Assembly (NCBI GenBank): GCA_033725935.1
Contig: MU867064.1
Span: 186,001-250,000 of the forward strand
Direction: 5' to 3'
DNA length: 64,000 nucleotides
Source: Cladorrhinum sp. PSN259
Taxonomy: Eukaryota; Ascomycota; Sordariomycetes; Sordariales; Podosporaceae
Part shown: in pieces, positions 48,333 to 58,768 of the stretch
How the letters are laid out: each line of letters begins with the position of its first letter
Numbering within the stretch: the stretch's first letter is position 1
Position numbers and translations under genes: made by a program
Notes under the pieces: model-generated
The model's database searches: none
The model's input: the letters and a program-made list of their open reading frames with translations, nothing else
What the model was told of the DNA's origin: nothing

Positions 48333-49035
48333 TCAGACTTTCGGCCTTTTTTGAAACTCTTCATCTATAGCCTCCAACAGAATGACCTGCTCCAACCTCT
48401 TCCTTGCGGCTCCAATGAGATCCTCTAAGTCTTCCCTCAGCTTATGCCTGGCCCTGGGAATGTCCCTATCCTTTGAGTTGTAATTTTCGATATTTTTGAG
48501 CCGCATCTTCATCCTTTTCCAATTGCCCGCGCCAATATTCGAACTATTACCGAGGCCGCCCACCGTCTGGAAAGCCCAATTCTTTTTGATCGCAGAGTAG
48601 AGCTGACCATTGTTCATCTTGTTGATCAGAGGTAAGCCCACCGGACTACCTACTCCGCGGTATCTCGCCGCCTGGGGGTTGATCGCCAGCAACTCTCTCA
48701 GAGTTTTTAGATTTCTTCCCCATTCCCTCCATCAAAATCATCGCTTTAATTTCATCCAGCTCGGTCCTGATCTTGAGCATGCCCTTGACTTCTTCCAGGT
48801 TCTTCTTGAGCTCAATTACATGCTTCTCGATGCTGCAGAGCCGTTGCCTGTGATCCTCGGTAGCAGCTTTTATCTCGCGGTTGATGGTCGCACCAGTTGC
48901 CGTTGCTATAGTGACTTTCGAAAGCGACGGCAGGAAGCCTACGAGAAATCTTAGTATTGAGCGTACCTCGAGATGCGTCGGCCTCAGTCACTTACTGTCA
49001 AGTGCCGGACGGATTCGATACGGAGGCGGAGGCAT
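48333..49035 (-). pseudogene. Coiled-coil hypothetical gene with an apparent +1 frameshift
   Basis: On the minus strand, exon 1 is 49035-48996 and exon 2 begins at 48938 after a clean GTAAGT...TCGTAG intron. The reading frame encodes MPPPPYRIRPALDS and a charged coiled coil (IEKHVIELKKNLEEVKGML). Near a run of four G (C at 48718-48721 on the plus strand), the protein-like sequence moves to another frame, which continues NLKTLRELLAINPQAARYRG and runs to a stop at 48333. Left unshifted, the first frame ends soon after, at about 48655. One base fewer in the G run would join the two halves. Either the gene is broken, or there is a base error in the assembly, or an unusual intron exists here. I do not recognise the family. 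The whole product would be about 210 residues, with no signal peptide or membrane segment. Confidence 0.6.
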
Positions 49036-49510
49036 TCTTATTGGGAACGCCGAACAACGAATAACAAGAATAATACAAATGCTAGATCTAGGTCCCCAAG
49101 ATATTATACCCTCAAAGTCGGCCCAAAGTAAACAAGGCGCCGATGTGATCTGTCAAACCACATGCGGGGTAATACAGTGCGTCTTCATGTATAGAACAAG
49201 ATTTGCGAAGCCTTCTCTATAGCCACACTGTCCCGACTGAAACACTAAATCTCCGGCACCTGCACAATGAGATTCGGTGAAAGAAACAAAGATAAGAAAA
49301 AGGGCAAGAAAGACCCTGCTGTTATGAATGTCTCTTACCTGATTTTTGGGTCAAACTTACACCAATAACAAACGCGACACCACGCCTACTTTCTGCACTT
49401 TAATATATACTTTATACCCAACTAGTCAACGCACACCCTACAAGCACCATGTATACAATGGACGGTCAGAATTGTTTCAATCGAGACATAAAATCCTAAA
49501 CATGCCCCTT
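49036..49510. other. Spacer between coiled-coil gene and GH47 gene
   Basis: About 475 bases between two minus-strand genes. It carries the mannosidase 3' UTR and the promoter of the coiled-coil gene; no motif stands out. Confidence 0.6.
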
Positions 49511-51793
49511 CTAGCTTTCTTCCAACCCAACAAGCTTCCCCTCCCCGTCCCTAGGTTTCCTCTTCCACCCGGTCGAGAACAATGGACCCATGTCAAACCT
49601 CGGCAAAGGATGCGCCTCAGTATTCAGCACGATCTTGTCAAGCGGCAACAAGTCATCGGGCGAGAACAACAAATAGAAATACTTTAGCGTCTCAGCCAGC
49701 CAGAAGCTCTCCATGTTATCCTTTGTCGTCGGCGGGATCACGTTTGCGTTCTGCAAACTCGTGAACCCGCCTCCTTCCTCCACTGCCGTGTAATTCATAA
49801 AGCTCTTGAACATCTCCCAACCCCATTCCCTGTATTTGAGCTCGCCTGTAATGCGCCACATGTAGAACAGACTCTCAACCGTTTCGGGCCGCTGCAAGTT
49901 GTGGGAATCAAATGCCCGGACCTCGTACGCGTTCCTCCACTCGGCCTCTGGGTCCGGATCAAATTCCTCAGGGGCTTGGTGAGGCGCAGTATGATTCAGT
50001 GGTGGATTGCTGATCTTGAAATATGTGATTTCTCCCGCCAGACCCGTGGCAGTGAATTTGTACATGCCCCAGCAGGTCTGCATCAGCTCGCGCGCAAGCT
50101 TCATATCAGCCTCGTCCCGTTCCGTCCACGTCCCAAGTTTCTTGGCCTCCTTTTCAGTAAGGCCGCCCGTAGCTGCCAGCGCAATGGTTCCTGGCATGAA
50201 GCAAACCAGATGGTCCATTTTGGGAGATAGTTCGCCATCCAGACCGCTGGGGCGCTCACCAATAATGGTAAACTGCGATGGCTCGGTGTAGGTGACAAGA
50301 TGCTTCCTGACGCCCTGGAGGGCCTCCCGCCACATCTCCTCGTAAATGGGCTCCTTCTTGTTGGTTTGCAAATATTGCTTGATGAGATATTCATAGTATG
50401 AATCGCCACGACTTCCAAGTCTAATATTCTCCCCGTAGAATTTGCCCGTCGTGGCATAGATGAAGATGGGAACCAAGCCGTCTCTGGCGCCATTGTCGTC
50501 CACAAGCTGCATGACCCGCTCGGCCTTGTCCCAAAAATCCTTTTCACCAGTCAACTTGGCGAGATACTTGAATTCGAGCTGAAGCGTGGTCGTCTCGGCA
50601 GTAGAAGATGCCCCAAGATCGGCATGTGATATTATACCCTTGTATTGGGCTAGGTTGACGCTCGCATAGGGGATGCCGGATGGGGAGTCAAACGCAGCCA
50701 TCAGCCTGTCCGCCAGGTCCTTTGCCTTTTCCAGATACAAGTCCTCTCCCGGTTTGCCTGGATCATCGTCCTGGATCGGTGCAAGCTGCGGATACTCAGT
50801 TGAGAGGTAATGCGCCGATAGCAAGCCTCCCAGCATCCGAATAGTCGTCTCAAACGTATTAACATCCTGGTCCTGATCCCAAGTCAACGAATTTGCCAAC
50901 CACTCCCGCGCATGCGTGAGCCTGCTGGTCAAGTTCATGAGCATAAGGGTATCCAGCGAGTCAATGACGATCCACCCCAGCCCCTTGGGCGCCATCTGTT
51001 TGCCCGTTTTCGAGATTGGGTGAAACTCGTCATGTCCCCAAGCATATCTCTCATAAGCATCCCAACTCAGCTCCATAGCCTCCACCACCCTTTCCCTTCT
51101 CTTTAACCAGTCCGCTTTACTCCTCCCCCTCGTCGTGTCCTTACTCAGCCAGCCCCATTGGTTCAGCTTCGTGACCGCTCTTTCCTGATGCCCTGCAAAC
51201 ATGCCCGTCCACCATACCAACACAACCACAACCACGAACAGAAAGCCGCATGTGCGCCTTCTTCGGTAAATACCTCCCCCCCTGCCAGGGGGGTACATAT
51301 ACGGTTTATCCTTGTACATAGGAAGCGCTGCTCTATTGTTCCTCGAGGCCAAAAGCTCCTGAACGCCTCCTAGTACCCCCGTATTATTCTTATTCTTTGG
51401 TCGTGGATTTGCTGCGGCCCAGAGGTGGTCTTCGAACTGTCTATTTGGGTTGGTAAAGGAAGGGACATTTTTCGGGACCGAGAACGACGACATGTCCTCC
51501 TGTTCGTCTTTTGCTTCTAATAAGAGGGTCTCGTTGCCCGCAAGAGCCTGCTGCGCAGCTGAGAGGACTGCCTCGCTCGCCCCGCTGGCCTTTTCGCGGA
51601 TCTCTGCAGCTGCAGATTGGGTAGCTGTCGCGGCGGTCTGGAGGACGTATTGAAGGGTTGCGAGGTTATTACTAGGCTTATTGGTAAATTTATTGGCAAC
51701 GACAGCGGTAGTCTTTGGTCTCCAGTTGGCGATTGGGTCTCGATTCAGTGGGCTTCTGTGGAGGTTGAAGGGGTCTCGGTTCAAGTTGTTCAT
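49511..51793 (-). CDS. Alpha-1,2-mannosidase, GH47 (class I)
   Basis: This is a single exon of 760 residues. It is a type II membrane protein: a long cytosolic N-terminus (about 180 residues), a basic RRRR stop and one membrane helix at about 181-199, then the luminal catalytic domain. GH47 hallmarks are present: WIVIDSLDTLMLM, FETTIRMLGGLLSAHYLS, DHLVCFMPGTIAL, RPETVESLFYMWR with a catalytic Glu, and the calcium-binding NTEAHP near the C-terminus. Several N-glycosylation sequons (NLTS, NHTA, NYTA) are seen in the luminal part. The enzyme trims mannose from N-glycans in the ER or Golgi. The N-terminus is longer than in yeast Mns1 (about 550 residues in total). The ATG at 51793 is the first in frame; a longer open frame begins with a non-ATG codon. 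Confidence 0.96.
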   Translation of the reverse strand: MNNLNRDPFNLHRSPLNRDPIANWRPKTTAVVANKFTNKPSNNLATLQYVLQTAATATQSAAAEIREKASGASEAVLSAAQQALAGNETLLLEAKDEQEDMSSFSVPKNVPSFTNPNRQFEDHLWAAANPRPKNKNNTGVLGGVQELLASRNNRAALPMYKDKPYMYPPGRGGGIYRRRRTCGFLFVVVVVLVWWTGMFAGHQERAVTKLNQWGWLSKDTTRGRSKADWLKRRERVVEAMELSWDAYERYAWGHDEFHPISKTGKQMAPKGLGWIVIDSLDTLMLMNLTSRLTHAREWLANSLTWDQDQDVNTFETTIRMLGGLLSAHYLSTEYPQLAPIQDDDPGKPGEDLYLEKAKDLADRLMAAFDSPSGIPYASVNLAQYKGIISHADLGASSTAETTTLQLEFKYLAKLTGEKDFWDKAERVMQLVDDNGARDGLVPIFIYATTGKFYGENIRLGSRGDSYYEYLIKQYLQTNKKEPIYEEMWREALQGVRKHLVTYTEPSQFTIIGERPSGLDGELSPKMDHLVCFMPGTIALAATGGLTEKEAKKLGTWTERDEADMKLARELMQTCWGMYKFTATGLAGEITYFKISNPPLNHTAPHQAPEEFDPDPEAEWRNAYEVRAFDSHNLQRPETVESLFYMWRITGELKYREWGWEMFKSFMNYTAVEEGGGFTSLQNANVIPPTTKDNMESFWLAETLKYFYLLFSPDDLLPLDKIVLNTEAHPLPRFDMGPLFSTGWKRKPRDGEGKLVGLEES

Positions 51794-52742
51794 AGGCAAA
51801 AGCAGATGGCACCGGTACCTCTTTGCGCGCGAAGCTGCGGGCGGCGAGCGGGCGGTGGCGGTTTTGTCTTAGGTATTTATTATTCAGGAGGGGTGTTTGT
51901 TGTAATTAAACAGGTAATAAGCCGTAATAGATGAAAATATGTAATAAATTGGCCAAAAGTTTACAAAGAAATAGCACTGCTGCTCCAAGGGCCAGCAAAA
52001 AGCCGGCAAGGTGGCTCTTTCTTTTGCTATGAAGGGCAACGGATAGGAACGGCAGCTTTGGATGGTTCAGCCAAAATACCTACCGTTGCATGTCTTGCAG
52101 TGGCATCTGCTGGTTGGCAGTTGCATGTGGGGAACGGCTTGGATCTTGCGGATAGATCGGTAGGCGTTGCTTGGCATCTGAAAGGACAGCTAATGATTGA
52201 CATGCAGGGACTCTGTCATATCCATGGAGAATGTAAAGAGAAATGTCACGGTTCTTTTTCATGATGAGGTGAGGAAGTGAGATACTCAATTGTTGTGTCA
52301 CTGAAACAGGCATGATGCGAATGAAACGCATTCGATTACGGCGTAGAAATATGTCGATAGAACTTTATCCTGAATAATCGGACCAAGTTCAATCCAAAAT
52401 ATCGATGCTTGAATTCCAGATTCCTTCCAGAGTTTAAGTTGTCCCTGATACCTGCAGCTTATCATGTCCCTCTCATCAGTCATGTGTAACACGACCAACA
52501 GATGAGACTGCAAAAATGGCGTAAGTCGAAAGATTACCTAAGCATACAGGACGGATCTGAATGAAGTTCAGCCGGTTAATGAAAGAACAAAAACCGCCCG
52601 ATTGGTTTAGACAGTCGGGCATGATTTGCTTGGTTTCCACTTCATACCTGGGAGGAAATAAGAATGCATTAATATTTCGATATTCAGGTTCATCTTGGGG
52701 TGTAACTCTAAAGCAAAATTGCAGTTTTGACCCAGATCAATT
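51794..52742. other. Divergent promoter region, GH47 and Atg10
   Basis: About 950 bases between divergent starts. No gene or clear motif was seen. Confidence 0.6.
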
Positions 52743-53614
52743 ATGACGCTGTCATCAGAGTTCCGAAATTACCCTTTTCTGACTGGAGAAGAGTTTGCCG
52801 AAGTCTGCCACCATCTTGATCGAAGATACTGCCAGGCAACGCTCGGCCCTGTCAGGAGGCAATGGAAGCTTCGGATATGCTCTGCATTAAACACATCATT
52901 CGCACTCGGTCCTGAAAACAACACATATCTCCAGATTATCCGGCCACTTGAGGGGGGATTGGACGATGGCGACCTTTCAAATATTTTAGAGAGTTTGACA
53001 TTTGGCAAAGGTTTGGGGCGGTCTGACCTTGACGCCGACACCAGTATGATAGAAGCCGAAGATGCGGATGAGGTATGTCCAATATTGCCAGAAATCGCCC
53101 GGGTTTTACGTCTTGACTCACATGTTGTAAGGCTGTGCTGCATAAAAAGCCAGTAACAAACACGATGGGACATGTAGTATACGAAGTACACCTACACCCA
53201 ACATACCAGGCACCATGCCTGTGGTTCAGTCTACACAACCTCCCTAATGACGAGGAGCCCTTCAACATCGACACTGTATTCAGGCGACTTGTTCCGGATC
53301 AGTACAAGGATGGTCTCCGCAGCGCGGGAGGAATCGGTGGCATCTCGGCTGACGTAAGTGTCTTTTTGATATTGCTGTTGACAAAAAGTTAACTAGGCGA
53401 CTTCTGCATGGTCGAAAGATCTAGACTAACACAAACCATTCTCTAGCATCACCCAGTAACTGGCCTTCCCAGTTTCTTTATCCACCCTTGTCTCCTTGGT
53501 GAAGCAATGTCGAAATTTGACTGCTCCAAAGAGAGCTATCTCATGGTATGGCTCGGCCTCGTGGGAGGTTGTGTAGGCTTGTGGGTGCCTGCAGAGATGG
53601 CCATTGAATCGTAA
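52743..53614 (+). CDS. atg10: Autophagy E2-like enzyme Atg10
   Basis: Exons are 52743-53072, 53132-53353 and 53447-53614, giving 239 residues. The C-terminal exon carries the Atg3/Atg10 active site: HPVTGLPSFFIHPC, with the predicted thioester cysteine at residue 199, followed by the conserved YLMVWLGLVGGCVGLWVP. The middle exon has the strand-turn VVYEVHLHPTYQAPCLWFSL typical of the family. Atg10 transfers Atg12 to a lysine of Atg5 in the autophagosome conjugation pathway. The first exon is poorly conserved, as expected. The gene ends 50 bases from the end of the oppositely oriented snRNP gene. Confidence 0.93.
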
Positions 53615-53664
53615 GCGGATTCTACAGCAATTTGTGGCTGCTCATTGCCAGCATGGTGGGGGTA

Positions 53665-54310
53665 TCAATCATCATCGCTGTCTTCCTCCATTGCGACATC
53701 AGAGTCGCTCTCTCCTTGCTCCTCCTCTCTTGGCCGCTTTGTGCCGCGGCTCTCTGGGGTTCCAGCGTCCGCCATCAAATGATCAGTGCCAGGTGGCTTG
53801 GGTGGGAGCCCTGAGGTAGTGCTGTTGGAAGCACCGGGTACTGGAGCATTGAAGATGCTTTGCTGGAGATCGGTAACTTCAACCTGTGCTGCGGTGGAAG
53901 CTGCGGGAGGCTTGAAGCTGCCGTCGAGCTTTGCGATAATGTTGGACTTGGACTTCGCATACGAGATTTTCTATTGTCTAGTTAGCACAGCTTGTGATTG
54001 TTTACAAATTGATCTTGCCTACCAGCTCGCGTCCGAAAAATTCAAAGCCATTGAGTGATCGCATTGCCTGAGTTGCAGTTTGAACGTCCTTGTAGACGAT
54101 ATGAGCCTGTCCACGCATCTTATGGGTCTTGAGGGCCACCACGTCCAACACTGAGCCGTATGTTGAGAATAGCATATATAAGGCGGTTCTAAGATCTTCT
54201 TTCTGTATCTTAGACGACGGAAGATTGTTGACGTAGAGGGTCTGGTTTGGTGGAACGGAAGCGACCTTGGCTGGGAGGCCATGGGCCATGGGAAGAGAGC
54301 GCGTGGCCAT
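53665..54310 (-). CDS. msl1: U1A/U2B''-type snRNP RRM protein
   Basis: Exons on the minus strand are 54310-54023 and 53970-53665, giving 197 residues. An N-terminal RRM has RNP2 TLYVNNL (24-30) and RNP1 RGQAHIVY (66-73), then the family-specific FEFFGRELKISYAKSKSNIIAKLDG, the last part encoded after the intron. The U1A/U2B'' subgroup is clear from KIQKEDLRTALYMLFSTYGSV. Yeast Msl1 is a single-RRM protein; animal U2B'' and U1A have two. Here the C-terminal half has no second RRM but a low-complexity stretch and an acidic DSDVAMEEDSDDD tail. The protein would bind a loop of U2 (or U1) snRNA in the spliceosome. Confidence 0.93.
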
Positions 54311-54762
54311 TGTCGTGGTTTGGTGTTAAATGAATTACGATGTATTCTATACGATGGTAACCGACAACCCCTTCTGGAAATGAACAATCGGAGTCGGCGA
54401 GGCGCAGTGCAAATATGGTATTCGCTTTCGTCGCGTTTACGTTGCCGATGAATCCAGCTGCAGGTGGTTGTCGACTGTGGCTCGTGAAATTTGGAGACAG
54501 CTGCTGCGGTTTCAATCCCGCTGCAACAGACGCCCAACATTGAATTCTTACCTGCACCTCACGGCGTTGGAATATATATCATGGTCATAGCGCCCTCACT
54601 GTGTGTGCCCCACATTCCACCCCACCGGTTACGCAACAGCTCCTCCAAGCCAACTTGCCCCTGACAGGGCACTCCACCACTAAACATCACCAAAGCACCC
54701 AGCATACCGTCACGAATTCAAGCGGTAGTAGAGAGCTACTCCTATCGCAGACCAGCCTCACC
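54311..54762. other. Bidirectional promoter, snRNP gene and ARPC1
   Basis: About 450 bases separate two divergent housekeeping starts, so they probably share promoter elements. No specific site is assigned. Confidence 0.55.
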
Positions 54763-55975
54763 ATGTCGGCCCCCGAAGTTCACCACCTCTTTCACAACCC
54801 AATTGCCGACCACTCGTTCTCGGCCGACCGCCAGACGCTTGCGATCGCGAGGGACACGACTGTCGAGCTCTACGGAAAGGTCGGAAATGCATTCAAGCTC
54901 AAGGACGAGCTTAAGGGTCATGACAAGACTGTAACCAGCATTGATATTGCGCCCAACTCCGGCCGCATCGTTTCCTGCTCTCAGGGTGAGTTGGTCCTCA
55001 TGTACGGAGCTCGACAGCCTGGTTGACTCGTAGGCTACCAGACCGCAACGCCCTCGTTTGGGAGCCCACCCCCCAGGGGTACAAGCCGACTCTCGTCCTC
55101 CTCCGCATCAACCGAGCTGCCACCTTTGTGCGCTGGTCGCCGAACGAAACCAAGTTTGCGGTCGGCTCTGGCGACAGACTGATCGCTATTTGCTACTTCG
55201 AGGAGGAGAACGACTGGTGGGTTTCTAAGCACCTGAAGAAGCCCATCCGTAGCACCATCACCACGGTTGGCTGGCATCCTAACTCGGTGCTTCTTGCTGC
55301 CGGATCCACTGATGCCCATGCCCGTGTTCTTTCGAGCTTCATCAAGGGTGTGGATGCCAGACCAGAGCCTACCGCCTGGGGCGAGAGGCTCCCCTTCAAT
55401 ACTATCTGTGGCGAATACCTGAATAATTCTGCCGGATGGATTCACTCTGTCGCCTTCTCCCCTAGTGGCGATGCTCTTGCATTTGCTGCCCACGATAGCA
55501 GCATTACTGTTGTGTATCCCAGTGCTCCCGAGCAGCCACCCAAGGCTGTCATCAGCATCAACACCCAGCTGCTGCCTTTCATGAGTCTCATCTGGAACGG
55601 TGAGGCTGAGATTATTGCTGCCGGTTATGACTGTGAGGCTTTCCGCTTCAAGGGTGGTGTTAATGGCTGGCAGTTGAGCGGAACTGTAGAGGCCAAAAGT
55701 CGTCCTGGTCTGGGCGAGCAACGGGAGGAGTCCGCATTGAACATGTTCAAGCAGATGGATCTTAAAGGAAAGGTAAAGGACGATACTCAACTCAAAACAA
55801 CCCACCAAAACACCATCACCACTCTTCGGCCATACGAAACTTCTGGAGACGCCGTGACCAAGTTCAGCTGTGAGTTCCCCTGTATCTTGCAAGTTATCAC
55901 TTCTCACTTGTCAATTTACTAATATTACATGTAGCAAGCGGAGTTGATGGACGCATTGTTATTTGGAACGTGTAA
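54763..55975 (+). CDS. arpc1: Arp2/3 complex subunit 1 (ARPC1/Arc40), WD40 propeller
   Basis: Exons are 54763-54985, 55042-55869 and 55935-55975, giving 363 residues, near the usual 370. The start MSAPEVHHLFHNPIADHSFS is the typical opening of fungal ARPC1. WD repeats are seen through the protein: KGHDKTVTSIDIAP, SQDRNALVWEP, FVRWSPNETKFAVGSGD, GWIHSVAFSPSGDALAFAAHD, and the last blade SSGVDGRIVIWNV, whose final 14 residues are encoded in the third exon. The acceptor at 55041 was chosen because it gives SQDRNALVWEP. The subunit joins the actin-nucleating Arp2/3 complex in cortical actin patches and endocytosis. Confidence 0.96.
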
Positions 55976-56213
55976 ATAGTACTAAAGCTTACACCCAATC
56001 GGAAGATCAAGTGCTTTGGCTGTCTGAGACACACACTTGACTTCGTTTTGCAAGCTATTCAGGGGTTGGTATGCTTCCGATTGGTTACTCAAAGACATCA
56101 TAGGGCGTCATTCTTGTGTTCTTGTCTGGAAAGAGAGTATAAGAGCCGAATCACTTGCAATAGTTGGCAACAGACAGTCCTTCCTGCGAGCAGTATTTTC
56201 TCGTCTCTGCAAC

Positions 56214-57410
56214 ATGAGCTCTCGTCAACGATCTGGTTCCCCTAGTCTCTTCATTTATACTCGTAAATCTTCTGCATGCAGCTCTCACACGATGTCCATT
56301 ACCTACCAGCCGTCTATCTCCCTTGACCAGGCCTCGTCAAGCTTTGAGCAACAACATGTTGTGGTTACTGACTATCCCATATTCAGGCCCATCAACTGGC
56401 AACAATCATCCATGATGGGATGTCACGACATTTCCGAGGTTAGCCCCAGGAATCATTTCCACGACGGAATGATCAGTCCTCGTGCCATGCACGCCCCGCT
56501 GCAGCCAAGCAGACGCATCCATTGGTGGGAGCACCGATCCATGGAGTACGACATTGTGTACCATGCTCCATTTAGAGAAGCGTACCCGCAAGGTTCCTGG
56601 GATAATAACCCTCAAGCGCACCCAACTACACCGGCCCCTAAAGCTTTCGAGATCAGCACGCCAGATTTGACCTCAGTAGCCACACAGGTGCATGACATTT
56701 GTGTCGCAGCTACACGGCGGTATATCGACGCACACACTGCCCGTCAAGCAAGAAGCCCAAGGCACAGAAGTGGTACCTCAAACTTAGAAGAAAAAAACCG
56801 CTTCCGTCGCAAGACCAATGCTCAACAGCAGTGCCGGCGCGAACGAAAGCATCGTCGCCGTCGCGATATCCTTGCAAGGCCGCCCCCGCTTACGCGGAGC
56901 AGAGTCAAGCTTCTCTCTTCTTCCTCGAGGGAGAGAGAAACAAAACAACAGAATGCTTTGGAAGCTCAGCAGGATGAGCTGTTGCCTCCTTCCCCTAGTA
57001 GTTCGTCTGAGTTTCGGTCTGGTAAATCAGATTGCTCATATGCTACTGCGCCGGAACCTGCTGATCTGCTGGCGAACATCAGCAGAGTCTGTTCGATTAT
57101 CTGGAAGAAGCGTCACGAAGATCATCAGCAGAGTAGCGTGCCGACGACAGGCGGCTTGGAAGCAGAACATGTGGCACTGAGAAAAATGCAGGAAGTTATG
57201 GCCTTGGGGGAGAATGTGTGGAATACTTGCGTGAAAATGCGGGATGTACTGGTTGGCGAAAATGAGATGGGAGACGAGGAAGAAGATCGGACTAACGCGG
57301 TGTGGGATGCAGTTGAGGATGGGAGAACGATATGTGAAATCTTGGCTGACGGCGAAGGACTGAGCGCCGTTGCGGAGGTTTGGGATGGGGCGGTGGACGG
57401 AGGGTTTTAG
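56214..57410 (+). CDS. Hypothetical protein, 398 residues
   Basis: This is a single exon starting at the first ATG in the frame (MSSRQRSG); a later Met at 56292 is possible. The N-terminal half is Ser/His-rich and disordered, the centre has a strongly basic segment (RRERKHRRRRDILARPPPLTRSRVK), which could be a nuclear or nucleic-acid-binding signal, and the C-terminus is helical (LLANISRVCSIIWKKR, VMALGENVWNTCVKMRDVL) and acidic. I do not recognise it. The helical C-terminus is the part most likely to be conserved. It lies about 240 bases after the ARPC1 stop on the same strand. Confidence 0.65.
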   Translation: MSSRQRSGSPSLFIYTRKSSACSSHTMSITYQPSISLDQASSSFEQQHVVVTDYPIFRPINWQQSSMMGCHDISEVSPRNHFHDGMISPRAMHAPLQPSRRIHWWEHRSMEYDIVYHAPFREAYPQGSWDNNPQAHPTTPAPKAFEISTPDLTSVATQVHDICVAATRRYIDAHTARQARSPRHRSGTSNLEEKNRFRRKTNAQQQCRRERKHRRRRDILARPPPLTRSRVKLLSSSSRERETKQQNALEAQQDELLPPSPSSSSEFRSGKSDCSYATAPEPADLLANISRVCSIIWKKRHEDHQQSSVPTTGGLEAEHVALRKMQEVMALGENVWNTCVKMRDVLVGENEMGDEEEDRTNAVWDAVEDGRTICEILADGEGLSAVAEVWDGAVDGGF

Positions 57411-58173
57411 TGGGAAATGCATCATCATCAAGAGCACTGTGGGAATTGGAGTTGGTAGACTTATTGATGCGAGGAAGGCGAAACGTCACTTATTTGAGAT
57501 TGATGGTATCAGTATATTTCCTAATCAGCTGTCCAGATATCGAAAGAATCTCTGGGTTTCTGATAGTAAGCGGTTTTATCCTGAAAGTATCAGTTAGGCT
57601 TCGGTGGTTTGTTTTAAAAAGAGCAAAAAGGGGTACTGAGGGATCCATAATGTTATGGTACCTGATCGTATGTTATATATGTGATATAAACCTTGCCATT
57701 GCCTGTATTCTGGAAAGATATATGGAAGTTAGAGCTAATATACTTTAGATGGGGGAAAAAGTCGTTTCTCGCGATAGAGAAGCCTCTAACTCAAGTAGGC
57801 ATCGAACTTAAAGTTTGGCATCCAGCTTCAGTTCACCAGACTGATACAATCTGTTATAAACAGCGGCAACGAGAGCGATATCGATTGTTTATTTGGCAAG
57901 GGACCTGGTCTCGGTTGGGAGAGCAACTGGACAATTTGTTGATGTACAATTTCACAAACCCAGAAGGAAACGGTGGCCCTACCAGCATACCTTCACCCAC
58001 ATACCTTTCATCTCGCCTGGCACTTCCCATTAACATTGCTTCAAAAAGTGTTGATAACACTTATAAAAAGACACAATCGACTCTATGTGCAATTATCTGA
58101 AAGTATGTACACACGACGGAATCCCCACCTGGCAAACCGCCGAACAAACATCTAGTCCTCCTTCCTCATCCTA
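57411..58173. other. Intergenic between convergent genes
   Basis: Holds 3' UTRs of the hypothetical gene and of the small secreted protein gene. Frames are AT-rich and not protein-like. Confidence 0.6.
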
Positions 58174-58768
58174 TCAAAGCCTTTTAGGCTGGCTAGTACC
58201 CTGGAAGTTGATTGCCGTGCTGGCAAGACCGGTAGCCTCCTTATCGAGCTCAATGTTCTTGGCCAACTTCTTTTGCTGAGCAGCAAGCTTGGTGGCGGTG
58301 TCCTTGCCCTGGGCAGCCTCGATGGTCAAGGCCATGACCTGGAGCTGAAGCTTGAGGACCTTGTTCTTGATCTTGCCGCGCTGAAGAGCGGCACCGTCGG
58401 TGGTCTTCTCGCCACCGGCAGCCTTGATGGCCTCGTTGAAGCCACCAGCCTCGACCTCAGCAGCCTCAGCAGTTTCGCGGGCGGCCTTGAGGATGGAAAG
58501 GTCCTCGGTGCTCACGGATGCAGGGTCCTGGAGGTTGATCTGCGAATGGTGTAAGTATACTGCGAAGGAGATGGTGTTACATTCAGGTCAAAGGACTTAC
58601 GGGAAACTTGGCGTTGACCTCATTGAGGGCATTCCCGGCAACACCACCAGAGACGGAGAACTGAGAGTAGTTCTGGACCTTGAGAGCTCTCTTCTCGATA
58701 CCGCTTCCCATGGGAAGGGCCAGGGCAGATGCGAGGAGAGAGAAAATGACAGTGGACTTGAAAAGCAT
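58174..58768 (-). CDS. Cysteine-free small secreted protein
   Basis: Exons on the minus strand are 58768-58601 and 58539-58174, giving 177 residues. A clear signal peptide (MLFKSTVIFSLLASALALP) is followed by a short propeptide ending in a Lys-Arg site (residues 26-27) that fits Kex2 processing. The mature part is about 150 residues, has no cysteine at all, and is mostly charged amphipathic helix (KAARETAEAAEVEAGGFNEAI, LQLQVMALTIEAAQGK). It resembles a family of helical small secreted proteins seen in sordariomycete genomes (recalled, not checked). No toxin motif is seen. Function is unknown. The intron lies between the conserved NEVNAKFP and the helical part. Confidence 0.88.

Noticed and set aside
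56037..56213. N-terminal extension of the hypothetical gene after ARPC1
   Set aside because: It begins with TTG; the first ATG in the frame is at 56214.
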